A stretch of 64,000 nucleotides of DNA from Micromonospora marina. GTDB taxonomy: Bacteria; Actinomycetota; Actinomycetes; Mycobacteriales; Micromonosporaceae. The stretch lies in NCBI RefSeq assembly GCF_900091565.1, contig NZ_FMCV01000004.1:124001-188000 (forward strand), in the 5' to 3' direction. Below are positions 28,062-35,553 of the stretch, piece by piece. The first letter of the stretch is position 1. Every line of letters starts with the position of its first letter. Below the pieces are notes generated by a model that saw only the letters and a list, made by a program, of their open reading frames with translations, had not been told where the DNA came from and made no database searches. Both the position numbers and the translations under genes were made by a program.

Positions 28062-28132
28062 GAGACGAGACGTATCGTCTTGACGGTTCGGGTGCGCTGT
28101 GGTCTTCTGATCGAGACGGAACGTCTCGTCTC
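28062..28132. promoter_or_regulatory. Two TetR operator sites
   Basis: Site 1, 28062-28081, reads GAGACGAGACGTATCGTCTT. Site 2, 28113-28132, reads the same on the minus strand except for three bases (GAGACGAGACGTTCCGTCTC). Both are partly palindromic. TTGACG at 28080-28085 between them may be the -35 of the glycosyltransferase. Confidence 0.72.
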
Positions 28133-28152
28133 AGCGAGGATCAGGAGATCAC

Positions 28153-29343
28153 GTGCCGCACATCGCCATGGTCAGCATCCCGTTCCACGGCCACGTCAAC
28201 CCGAGCTTGGAGATCATCCGTACCCTCGTGCGGCGCGGCCACCGGGTCACGTACGCCAACGATCCCGCCTTCGCCGAGGCGATCCGGGCCACCGGCGCGG
28301 AGCTGAAGCCGTACACCTCGACGCTGCCCGCCGACGGCGGCGCCGGAATCGACGATCCGATCGCGCAGCTCACGCTCTTCCTCGACGATGCCGTCGCCAT
28401 GCTGCCGCAGTTGCGGGCCGCCTACGACGACGACCGGCCGGACCTGTTCCTCTACGACATCGCCGGCGCGCCGGCCCGGCTGCTCGGCGAGCAGTGGGGG
28501 ATTCCGGCCGTCCAGCTCTCCTCCACGTTCGTCGCCTGGGACGGCTACGAGCAGGAGATGGCACCCGCCGTGGAGGCGATGCGGGCCGATCCGCGTGGCG
28601 CCGACTACTACCGGCGCTTCACGCAGTGGCTGACCGCTGAGGGCTCGTCGGTCACCGACAGCATGGCGTTCCAGGGGCGGCCGGTTCGCGGCCTGGTCCT
28701 GCCGCCGGAGGCGCTCCAGCCGAACGCCGACCGGGTGGACCGGTCGGTCTACAGCTTCGTCGGCCCGGTGCTGGGCGACCGCTCCGACCAGGGATCATGG
28801 GTACGGCCGGAGCGCGCCGGGAAGGTGCTACTCGTCTCGCTCGGCTCCGCCTTCACCCGGCAGCCCGAGTTCTACCGCCGCTGCCTCGCCGCGTTCGGTG
28901 ACCTGCCCGGCTGGCACACGGTTCTCCAGATCGGCGAGCACGTCGACCCCGCCGAGCTCGGTCCCGTGCCCGACGGCGTCGAGGTCCACCGGTGGGTGCC
29001 ACAGCTGGCCGTACTGGAGCAGGCGGACGCCTTCGTCACCCACGCCGGCATGGGCGGCAGCAGCGAGGGCCTCTACTGCGGGACGCCGATGATCGCCGTA
29101 CCGCAGGCGGCCGACCAGTTCGCGAACGCCGAGCAACTGGCCGCCCTCGGCGTCGCCCGGGTCGTCGACTCGGCCACCGTCACCGCCGCGGAGCTGCGCG
29201 AGGCGCTGCTCGATCTCACCTCGGACCCCGCCGTGGTGGCCCGCACTGCGGAGTTGAAGCGGCAGGTCCGCGCCGCCGGCGGCGCCGACCGGGCCGCCGA
29301 TCTGATCGAGGCCGAGCTCGCCGTGGCGCGCGCCAGCGGGTGA
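28153..29343 (+). CDS. Macrolide-type UDP-glycosyltransferase (GT1)
   Basis: 396 residues. The N-terminal acceptor domain begins HIAMVSIPFHGHVNPSLEII, as in OleD and MgtA. The donor site is complete: VHRWVPQLAVLEQADAFVTH and AGMGGSSEGLYCGTPMIAVP, with PQAADQFANAEQL. Such enzymes glycosylate the desosamine of macrolides and give resistance. TetR control fits a defence role; a biosynthetic role is the alternative. Confidence 0.88.
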   Translation: MPHIAMVSIPFHGHVNPSLEIIRTLVRRGHRVTYANDPAFAEAIRATGAELKPYTSTLPADGGAGIDDPIAQLTLFLDDAVAMLPQLRAAYDDDRPDLFLYDIAGAPARLLGEQWGIPAVQLSSTFVAWDGYEQEMAPAVEAMRADPRGADYYRRFTQWLTAEGSSVTDSMAFQGRPVRGLVLPPEALQPNADRVDRSVYSFVGPVLGDRSDQGSWVRPERAGKVLLVSLGSAFTRQPEFYRRCLAAFGDLPGWHTVLQIGEHVDPAELGPVPDGVEVHRWVPQLAVLEQADAFVTHAGMGGSSEGLYCGTPMIAVPQAADQFANAEQLAALGVARVVDSATVTAAELREALLDLTSDPAVVARTAELKRQVRAAGGADRAADLIEAELAVARASG

Positions 29344-29345
29344 AG

Positions 29346-29380
29346 CGTGGTCGCGGCGGCCGGGTGCCGCCGCGACCACG
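29346..29380. terminator. Bidirectional terminator
   Basis: CGTGGTCGCGGCGGC (29346-29360) and its exact complement (29366-29380) around CGGGT: a 15-bp hairpin between two convergent genes. Confidence 0.78.
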
Positions 29381-29386
29381 CCCCGG

Positions 29387-29944
29387 TCAGTCGTCCGCCA
29401 GTACGGTGAAGGTGAATCCGGTGCTCGTCGGGCGCTTCAGCGGGATGTCGGACTTCACCCGGCCCAGCACCTCCGCCCGGGTGAGGCCGAACCGGCGCGC
29501 GATGAGCCGGTCCGGCCGTACCGGCACCGGATCGTCGAAGGTGACGTCCACCTGCACCGGCCACCCGTCCAAGGGCACCGTGGGCGCGTCGAGCGTCCAC
29601 GCGTCCGTCCAGTCGAGGGTGAAGCGGCAGCGCCGGGCGAACCACGGGTCGAGCAGTGTGGCCGCCACCAGATCGGGATCGTTGAGGTGATGGCCGTGCA
29701 GATCGGCGGGATCGAACGAACTGACAGGTGCCCGCTCGCGGACGGTGAGCTTGATGGTGCGGTCGCAGGACACGCACCGCACGAGCAGCCACACGTCCAG
29801 CAGCTTGCCGTTGGCGTTGACCCGGAACCGGCCCTTGGCGGCGGTGGCCGACTCCGCCCGGCAGACGGCGCAGCGCAGCGACAGCAGCGGAAGGCGGGTC
29901 CGGCGCACGACCCAGGACAGCACGATATGTGGTTGGGATGACAT
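29387..29944 (-). CDS. DUF1062 domain protein
   Basis: 185 residues. The DUF1062 layout is clear: a Cys-rich N-terminal part (LRCAVCRAES and VRCVSCDRTIKL, probably one zinc site), then DPADLHGHHLNDPDLVA and a C-terminal ARRFGLTRAEVLGRV segment. Function unknown. Confidence 0.82.
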   Translation of the reverse strand: MSSQPHIVLSWVVRRTRLPLLSLRCAVCRAESATAAKGRFRVNANGKLLDVWLLVRCVSCDRTIKLTVRERAPVSSFDPADLHGHHLNDPDLVAATLLDPWFARRCRFTLDWTDAWTLDAPTVPLDGWPVQVDVTFDDPVPVRPDRLIARRFGLTRAEVLGRVKSDIPLKRPTSTGFTFTVLADD

Positions 29945-30315
29945 GAAGACCTGATCTCTGAAGACCTGACGCGAGGCCGATTACGCGCGGCCTCGGACGC
30001 TGTGCCGGGCGCGTGAGAGCAGCCCGGTGAGCCGGTGCGCAGGCACCGGCTACAGGCGTGGGGAACGTGTCAGGTTCTAGAGAGCAGGAGGGGTCACGCG
30101 AATCGTCCTTCTTCGCTGCGACGACAGATGCAGGGAACGTACGGGAAGTCCGAAACCGCTCTCAACCCGTTTCCGGCGCCGCTGCATCACACGTCACTTC
30201 ACTTCGGCGGCACCGGGCCCGCGAGGCGGCGGTCGCCGCCGGCATGCTCCGACCGCGTCCGGTCGAGCGTGGGCCGCCCCCGGGAGTACCGGGGGCGGCC
30301 CCTTTCTGCGTACGG
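29945..30315. other. Gap without recognised gene; hairpin at 30272-30300
   Basis: I see no protein, tRNA or known RNA. GCCGGTGCGCAGGCACCGGC near 30034-30053 is a small dyad. GGCCGCCCCCGG/CCGGGGGCGGCC (30272-30300) is a 12-bp hairpin with CCTTT after it on the plus strand. It lies just beyond the 3' end of the minus-strand gene that follows and probably ends it. Confidence 0.4.
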
Positions 30316-30624
30316 TCAGCGTCGGGTGCGGTCGTTGATCTCCGCGCCGGACTCGCCGGGCATGGCGCCGATCGCCTCCTCGGCGGCCCGGCCGCCGGTG
30401 CTCTCGTCGCCCTGCTTCAGCGAGCTGCGGGGCAGCCCGGCCAGGTGCGCCGGATCCTCGATCGGCTGGGGCGGCCACTGGTCCTGCGTACCGTCGGTCA
30501 CCCCGGCGCGGCGCAGCGCCTCGACCAGCTGGTCCGGCGACAGGCGGTCGACCTCCTGTATCCCGGCCCCGCGCGCAATCGCCTGCAGTGTCTTCAGGTC
30601 TTCGCTCACGAATGTCTCGGCCAT
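30316..30624 (-). CDS. Small protein with Rho-N/SAP-like helices
   Basis: 102 residues. LKTLQAIARGAGIQEVDRLS then PDQLVEALRRAGV forms a short helix-extended-helix pattern resembling Rho N-terminal or SAP motifs that bind nucleic acid. The rest is polar, with no catalytic signature. ATG at 30624 follows GGGAAGG. Function unknown. Confidence 0.6.
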   Translation of the reverse strand: MAETFVSEDLKTLQAIARGAGIQEVDRLSPDQLVEALRRAGVTDGTQDQWPPQPIEDPAHLAGLPRSSLKQGDESTGGRAAEEAIGAMPGESGAEINDRTRR

Positions 30625-30683
30625 GCCCGAGCCTTCCCGGCCCCCAAGACAAGGAAACCGGTGGGCCTGCTCGGCCAGCCGTC

Positions 30684-30737
30684 GATCATGAAGTTGCACC
30701 GGGCAGAACGGACACCGGACACGTCAACCTCGTGATC
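30684..30737. repeat. Dispersed inverted repeat, type R1, copy 1
   Basis: GATCATGAAGTTG (30684-30696) and CAACCTCGTGATC (30725-30737). A second copy of the same length is at 60486-60540. Centres also share GGACA. It overlaps the end of a decayed gene. Confidence 0.6.
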
Positions 30738-31147
30738 GACGCGAAATGGGAGGTCTGGTCAGCGGCGCGCGGGCCGCGGCGCCGGTCTCCGGCACCACGG
30801 TCAGCCACCAGCCGCCCTGCGCTGTCGCCAGGCAGCACTGCCACGGCGACCGCGCCGAGGTAGTCGAGCAGGAAGACCGGCCCGCTGACTCCCCAGAGCA
30901 TGGCGTGAGGTATCTCAGGAGCGGGCGTACCTCGGTGTCCCAGATCTGTGACCACGGACACCGCAGGCCCCGGGCGACGAAGATCGGCTCGCCGTTCTCG
31001 TCGTTGTCGACCCGCTGGTCGACCCGACCCGCCTCGGTGACCTCGGTGTACCAGGCGCGCAGCCGGTCCGGTCAGCACCACCGCCCAGTCGCGCTCGGCC
31101 GGGCGGACGGAAACGGGTGGCCGGACGGCCGGGGCGGCGGCTAGCAT
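30724..31147 (-). pseudogene. Frameshifted gene of unknown family
   Basis: An ATG at 31147 opens a frame (PAERDWAVVLT) that must shift at a duplicated ACCGG to continue as PDRLRAWYTEVTEAGRVD, then NDENGEPIFVARGLRCPW and IWDTEVRPLL. Further shifts link LWGVSGPVFLLDYLG and GWWLTVVPETGAAA before a stop at 30724. At least two frameshifts with high G+C third positions on each side indicate recent decay. I do not recognise the family. Confidence 0.5.
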
Positions 31148-31155
31148 GCGCGTCG

Positions 31156-31644
31156 ATGCTGATCCGTGACTACACCCACGCCGACTGGGACCAGGTCCGG
31201 CCGATCCTCGCCGACGTCGTCGGCGCCGCCGACACATTCGCGTACGACCCGGACTGGCCGCCGGAGACGGTGCGGGAGGTGTGGGTGGAGCAACCGCCGG
31301 GGCGTACCTCGGTCGCGGTGGACCACGACGGCGCGGTGCGCGGCACCGCGAAGATGGGCCCGAACCGGCCCGGGCCGGGTTCGCACGTGGCGACGGCGAG
31401 TTTCATGGTCGCGGCGAACGCCCGCGGCCGGGGTGTCGGCCGGGCGCTGTGCGAGGAGGCGCTGGACTGGGCGCGCCGGCAGGGTTTCGCCGCGATGCAG
31501 TTCAACGCTGTGGTGGAGACCAACACGGCGGCCGTGGCGCTGTACCGGCGGCTCGGCTTCACCGTGATCGGCACCGTGCCGGAGGCGTTCGCCCACCCGA
31601 CGCGGGGCCGGGTGGGGCTGCACGTCATGCACCGGCGGCTGTGA
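31156..31644 (+). CDS. GNAT family N-acetyltransferase
   Basis: 162 residues and complete. The acetyl-CoA loop is VAANARGRGVGRALCEEAL and the last motif is NTAAVALYRRLGFTVIGTVPEAF, typical of phosphinothricin-acetyltransferase-like members. Stop overlaps the GTG of a 31-codon frame (GTGA). Confidence 0.86.
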   Translation: MLIRDYTHADWDQVRPILADVVGAADTFAYDPDWPPETVREVWVEQPPGRTSVAVDHDGAVRGTAKMGPNRPGPGSHVATASFMVAANARGRGVGRALCEEALDWARRQGFAAMQFNAVVETNTAAVALYRRLGFTVIGTVPEAFAHPTRGRVGLHVMHRRL

Positions 31645-31736
31645 GCGAGGCCGACCATGTGTCGCTGCGCCGGTACCTGATCGACGACATGCTGCTCACC
31701 CGCGAGCAGGGCGTCTACTGGCGGACCGGGCCATGA
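31641..31736 (+). CDS. 31-residue DUF2087 C-terminal fragment, coupled
   Basis: GTG at 31641 overlaps the GNAT stop, and the stop (31734-31736) overlaps the ATG of the next gene. The 31 residues (SLRRYLIDD, then GVYWR) match the end of DUF2087 proteins, which are normally about 90 residues or longer. The upstream domain is gone. It may survive only as a translational bridge between two acetyltransferases. Confidence 0.55.
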   Translation: MSEADHVSLRRYLIDDMLLTREQGVYWRTGP

Positions 31737-32161
31737 CCGGCTGGAGCACGCGGGTCGTGCGCCCGGACGAGCCGGACGCCGCGCTGGCCGAGGACCCGAG
31801 TGACGACCTGGCCCCGCCCACCGGGCTGCTGGTGGTGGCCTGCCGCGGCGGCCGGCTCGCCGGGTGTGCCGGACTGCGGTGGCAGTCGGGCTGGGCCGAG
31901 CTGACCCGGGTGTACGTGCGCCCGGAGCACCGGGGCGCGGGGGGCGGGGCGGCGCTGATCGCCGCGGTCGAGGCGTACGCGGCCGGCGGCGGAGCGACCC
32001 GGATCCGGCTGGACACCCGCTCCGACCTGGTCGAGGCGCGCGCCCTGTACGCCCGGCACGGCTACCGGGAGATCCCCGCCTTCAACAGCGGCCCGTACGC
32101 GCAGCACTGGTTCGAGAAAGCACTCGCGGGACGAGTTGACGACGCGGCGCAGGCGCGCTAA
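31733..32161 (+). CDS. GNAT family N-acetyltransferase
   Basis: 142 residues. VYVRPEHRGAGGGAALIAAV is the CoA-binding motif, followed by RIRLDTRSDLVEARALYARHGY. Coupled by ATGA overlap to the 31-codon frame. The acceptor substrate is unknown. Confidence 0.85.
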   Translation: MTGWSTRVVRPDEPDAALAEDPSDDLAPPTGLLVVACRGGRLAGCAGLRWQSGWAELTRVYVRPEHRGAGGGAALIAAVEAYAAGGGATRIRLDTRSDLVEARALYARHGYREIPAFNSGPYAQHWFEKALAGRVDDAAQAR

Positions 32162-32175
32162 AACAGAACCAGGAA

Positions 32176-32196
32176 CTTGAGTCACACGGACTCAAC
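32176..32196. promoter_or_regulatory. HAIR element (HspR operator)
   Basis: CTTGAGT-N7-ACTCAAC at 32176-32196 matches the HspR consensus CTTGAGT-N7-ACTCAAG at 13 of 14 positions. It lies 40 bases before hsp20. Confidence 0.82.
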
Positions 32197-32235
32197 TCGA
32201 GACCTTGGGTCAGGAGAGCCGAGGAGGCAGGAACC

Positions 32236-32670
32236 ATGTTGATGCGTACCGACCCGTTCCGCGAGATCGACCGGATCGCCGAGCAGTTCTTCGGCACCAC
32301 CGCCCGGCCCGCCGTGATGCACCTCGACGCGTACCGCGACGGTGACCACTTCTACGCGGCGTTCGACCTGCCCGGTGTGGACCCGGACAGCATCGACTGC
32401 ACGGTCGAGCGCAACGTGCTGACCGTCCGTGCCGAGCGTCGCCGCCCCACCGGCGAGAACGTCGAGCTGGTCGCCGCCGAGCGTCCGATGGGCACGTTCA
32501 CCCGGCAGCTGTTCCTGGGCGACACGCTCGACACCGACCGGCTGGAGGCCGGCTACGACAACGGGGTGCTGACGCTGCGCATCCCGATCGCCGAGCGCGC
32601 CAAGCCGCGCCGCATCGCGGTGAGCACGCCCGCCGAGAGCAACGGCCACCGTCAGCTCACCACCGCCTGA
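32236..32670 (+). CDS. Hsp20/alpha-crystallin small heat-shock protein
   Basis: 144 residues. The alpha-crystallin domain spans about residues 30-130 (YAAFDLPGVDPDSIDCTVER, then GVLTLRIPIAE, the conserved GVL box). ATP-independent holdase that keeps denatured proteins soluble. GAGGAGGCAGGAACC precedes ATG. The HAIR site upstream says it is repressed by HspR with DnaK at normal temperature. Confidence 0.92.
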   Translation: MLMRTDPFREIDRIAEQFFGTTARPAVMHLDAYRDGDHFYAAFDLPGVDPDSIDCTVERNVLTVRAERRRPTGENVELVAAERPMGTFTRQLFLGDTLDTDRLEAGYDNGVLTLRIPIAERAKPRRIAVSTPAESNGHRQLTTA

Positions 32671-32783
32671 GCAGGTCACGCCGACGCGCGGGGGAGGCCG
32701 GCCCACCGGCCGACCCCGCCGTCGTGCCGGTGGGTCAGCGCGCCTCATCGCCAAACCGCCCGCCGGCTGAGAGCCTTTCTCAC

Positions 32784-33773
32784 ATGCTTCGCTCCGAGGT
32801 GCTGCCGCGCGCCCGCCCCGCCGCCCTGCCCGCCGGCCCGGCCGACGTCACCGAGGCGTGGCTGCGCAACCGGCGGCTGTCCGAGCACACCCGCGACGCG
32901 TACCGCCGCGACGTCACCGGCTGGCTGACCTGGTGCGCCGAGCAGGCCGTCGACCCGCTGCGGGCCACCTTCCTCGACGTCAACGCCTACGGCCGTGAAC
33001 TGGAGTGCACACCGCGCGGCCGCGCCGGCCGCCCGCTCACCCCGGCGACCGTCGCCCGCCGCCTGTCCGCGCTGTCGAGCTGGTACGACTTCCTCGTCAA
33101 GCTGGGCGCGGTGCCCGCCAACCCGGTGTCGGCTGCGGACCGGCCGCGCGTCGACCGGGACCACTCCGCCACCGTCGGCCTGACCCCCGACGAGGTCGAC
33201 GCGCTGATCGCCGCCGCCGAGGCAGACACCGGACCGGCCGCCGCCCGCAACCGGGCCGCTGTCGCGCTGCTGGCCGACCTGGGGCTGCGGGTCGGGGAAC
33301 TGGTCGCGCTGGACGTGTCCGACCTGGGCACGGAGCGCGGTCACCGCAGCGTCCGCTTCGTCGGCAAGGGCGGCAAGGTACGCCGGCGTGCGCTCACCCC
33401 GGGCACCGCGTACGCGGTCGACGCCTACCTCGCCGCACGGGCCGCCGCGCAGGGTGTCACGGTGCCGGAGCTGACCGGTCCGCTGCTGGTCACCACGACC
33501 GGCGGCCGGATGGACCGGCACGCCGTGTTCCGGCTGGTGCGGCGCCTCGCGCAGCAGGCCGGGATCGCCGCCTGGGCGAAGCTGTCGCCGCACTCGCTGC
33601 GGCACGCGTTCGCCACCACGGCGCGCTCCGAGGGGGTGCCGCTGGAGGACGTGCAGGACGCGATGGGGCACGCCGATCCGCGTACCACCCGCCGCTACGA
33701 CCGGGACCGGCACAACCTGGACCGCGACCCGGCGTACGCGATCTGGGCGGCCCGGGCCCGCCGCCGCGGTTGA
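32784..33773 (+). CDS. Tyrosine recombinase/integrase
   Basis: 329 residues. The SAM-like N-terminal domain (TEAWLRNRRLSEHTRDAYRR) and complete catalytic set are present: R (DLGLRVGELVALD), K (GKGGKVRRR), HxxR (SPHSLRHAFAT), H (MGHADPRTT) and Y (RRYDR). Solitary: no excisionase, cargo or att repeats are seen. Similar solitary XerC/D-like integrases are common in Micromonospora genomes. Substrate site unknown. Confidence 0.87.
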   Translation: MLRSEVLPRARPAALPAGPADVTEAWLRNRRLSEHTRDAYRRDVTGWLTWCAEQAVDPLRATFLDVNAYGRELECTPRGRAGRPLTPATVARRLSALSSWYDFLVKLGAVPANPVSAADRPRVDRDHSATVGLTPDEVDALIAAAEADTGPAAARNRAAVALLADLGLRVGELVALDVSDLGTERGHRSVRFVGKGGKVRRRALTPGTAYAVDAYLAARAAAQGVTVPELTGPLLVTTTGGRMDRHAVFRLVRRLAQQAGIAAWAKLSPHSLRHAFATTARSEGVPLEDVQDAMGHADPRTTRRYDRDRHNLDRDPAYAIWAARARRRG

Positions 33774-33788
33774 CCCGCCGCCGGCGGC

Positions 33789-33826
33789 CGCGATGCGGGC
33801 CGCGGTGCTCCGCGGCCCGCATCGCG
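33789..33826. terminator. Bidirectional terminator
   Basis: A perfect 17-bp stem (33789-33805 with 33810-33826) with loop TGCT, between the convergent recombinase and VOC genes. Confidence 0.8.
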
Positions 33827-33832
33827 GACCGG

Positions 33833-34204
33833 TCAGCCCTGGGGGCGCGGGCAGAGGCAGAACGGCTGCCCGACCGGATCGATCAGCACGGTCCACCGCT
33901 CGCCGCCGGGCTGGAACTCGGGCCGGATCGCGCCGGCCGCCACCAGGTCCTTCTCCGCGGCCGCCACGTCGTCGACGTAGAGATCCAGGTGGTAGCGCTT
34001 GTCGCCGCTCTCGTCCGGCCACGCCGGCGGCGTGTAGCCGGGCACGAGGCCGAACCCGATCGCCGGGCCGTCCTTGACGATCATGGCGTACTCGGCCTCG
34101 CTGTGGGTTATCTCCCAGCCCAGCGCCTTGGCGTAGAAGGTGGCGTGCGCGGCCGGGTCGGAGCTGTCGATACTGATCATGGCGATGTCGGCGTGAGCTG
34201 TCAT
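33833..34204 (-). CDS. VOC/glyoxalase superfamily protein
   Basis: 123 residues, two beta-alpha-beta3 modules. IAMISIDSSDPAAHATFYAKALGWE is the first; YHLDLYVDDVAAAEKDLVAAGA the second; the end IDPVGQPFCLCP is typical of resistance- and dioxygenase-like members. Metal ligand identity and substrate are unclear. Confidence 0.84.
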   Translation of the reverse strand: MTAHADIAMISIDSSDPAAHATFYAKALGWEITHSEAEYAMIVKDGPAIGFGLVPGYTPPAWPDESGDKRYHLDLYVDDVAAAEKDLVAAGAIRPEFQPGGERWTVLIDPVGQPFCLCPRPQG

Positions 34205-34304
34205 GCGGACAGTCTGCCGCCGATGCCCCGCCGTTCGCTGTCCGGTACGAGCGCGCGTCGCAACCGGCTGCGCGTCACCGTCCGGTTGCCTACCGTCGAC
34301 GGTG

Positions 34305-34763
34305 ATGGGCAGGCAGCGGGATTGGCACCACACGGCCCGGCGTCGCCGCCCGCTACGCGCGGGTGTGCTGATCGCCGGTCTCGGCGTGGGCACCTGCCTG
34401 ATCGGGGTGGCCGGGCTGGCGGCCTGGAACGCGCAGGTGGTGTTCCAGGCCGACGGGCCGGTGCGGGAGACCGCCGACGGGTTCTTCCGCGACGTCGCGG
34501 CCGGTGACACCGACGCGGCGTACGAGCGGCTGTGCGCCGACGCCCGCGAGAAGTGGAGCCGCACCGGTTTCGGGAGCTGGGTGCGGACTCCGCCGCAGGT
34601 CAGCGGCTACGAGATCGTCGACGTGTCGGTGACGACCCGATCCGGCAAGCCGACCGGGACGGTGATCGTGCGGATCAACCGCGACGGCGGCGGCAGCGAG
34701 GAACGCGAGTTGCCGGTGGTGCCGGAGGGCGGCGGCTGGCGGGTGTGCGGGGATCCGTTCTGA
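34305..34763 (+). CDS. Membrane-anchored DUF4878/NTF2-like protein
   Basis: 152 residues. A basic N-terminus and one membrane helix (AGVLIAGLGVGTCLIGVAGL) are followed by an extracytoplasmic domain: VRETADGFFRDVAAGDTDAA, YERLCADAREKW, then two strands ending in WRVCGDPF. The pattern fits DUF4878/lumazine-binding-like domains of NTF2 fold. ATG at 34305, or GTG at 34302. Function unknown. Confidence 0.7.
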   Translation: MGRQRDWHHTARRRRPLRAGVLIAGLGVGTCLIGVAGLAAWNAQVVFQADGPVRETADGFFRDVAAGDTDAAYERLCADAREKWSRTGFGSWVRTPPQVSGYEIVDVSVTTRSGKPTGTVIVRINRDGGGSEERELPVVPEGGGWRVCGDPF

Positions 34764-34766
34764 CGC

Positions 34767-35480
34767 TCAGGCGCGCGGGCCGAGGTCGCCCGCGCGGTAG
34801 TGGCGCCGGCACAGCACCTGGTAGCGCACGTCGGCGGTGTCCACGGTGTCGCCGATGACGACCTGCGCGCCCTCGCGGACCACCCGGCCGCCGACCACGC
34901 GTGCGTTGAGCAGCCCTTCCCGGCCGCACCAGCACAGCACCTCGACCTGGATCCGGGCCACCTCGTCGGCCAGTTCGAACAGCCGCTGCGCGGCCGGGAA
35001 CAGGCAGGACCGGAAGTCGGTGGCCAGGCCGAAGGCGTACACGTCGACGTCGAACCGGTCGACCAGCTCGGCCATCTGCTCGATGTGTTCGAGGTTGTAG
35101 AACGAGGCCTCGTCGCAGATCAGGTAGTCCACGCGTACCCCCTCGGCCCACGCGTCGCGGACCAGGACGCGCAGGTCGAGGTCGTCGGTGACCTCGACGG
35201 CCTCGTGGGCCAGGCCGATGCGGGTGGTGACCTGTGGGCCCAGCGAGCGGTCGATGCGGGTGGTGACCAGGCCACGGCGGCCCTGCCGGGCGTGGTTGTG
35301 GTTCATCTGCAACGCCATGGTGGACTTGCCGCAGTCCATCGGCCCCCAGAAGAACTTCAGCGCGGCGGCGTGCAGCGGCCGTCCGTCGACGCCGCGGGCG
35401 GCGGCGCAGCCGGTGGCTCGGTCGTCGCCGGGCCCCGGCAGAGGGCGGGCCAGGCAGGTCGGGGCGGCGTCGTCGGTCAC
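34767..35480 (-). CDS. tdk: Thymidine kinase
   Basis: 237 residues, type II thymidine kinase. P-loop WGPMDCGKSTMALQMN near residue 45, DEASF catalytic stretch (VDYLICDEASFYNLEHI), lasso FGLATDFRSCLFP, and the zinc site CWC...C..H at the end. The first 40 residues before LKFFWGPMDCGKS are extra compared with E. coli Tdk; a later GTG may be the true start. It salvages thymidine to dTMP. Convergent with the preceding gene. Confidence 0.92.
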   Translation of the reverse strand: MTDDAAPTCLARPLPGPGDDRATGCAAARGVDGRPLHAAALKFFWGPMDCGKSTMALQMNHNHARQGRRGLVTTRIDRSLGPQVTTRIGLAHEAVEVTDDLDLRVLVRDAWAEGVRVDYLICDEASFYNLEHIEQMAELVDRFDVDVYAFGLATDFRSCLFPAAQRLFELADEVARIQVEVLCWCGREGLLNARVVGGRVVREGAQVVIGDTVDTADVRYQVLCRRHYRAGDLGPRA

Positions 35481-35553
35481 GTCGGGGCAGCCTAGTCCAT
35501 CGACATCCCCTGATCCGGCCCGCGATGATCCGCAGGCCGGGGCGCAGCGCGGG

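Noticed and set aside
32784..33773. Integrated plasmid or prophage around the first tyrosine recombinase
   Set aside because: No excisionase, replication or phage gene nearby, no tRNA and no flanking direct repeat visible.
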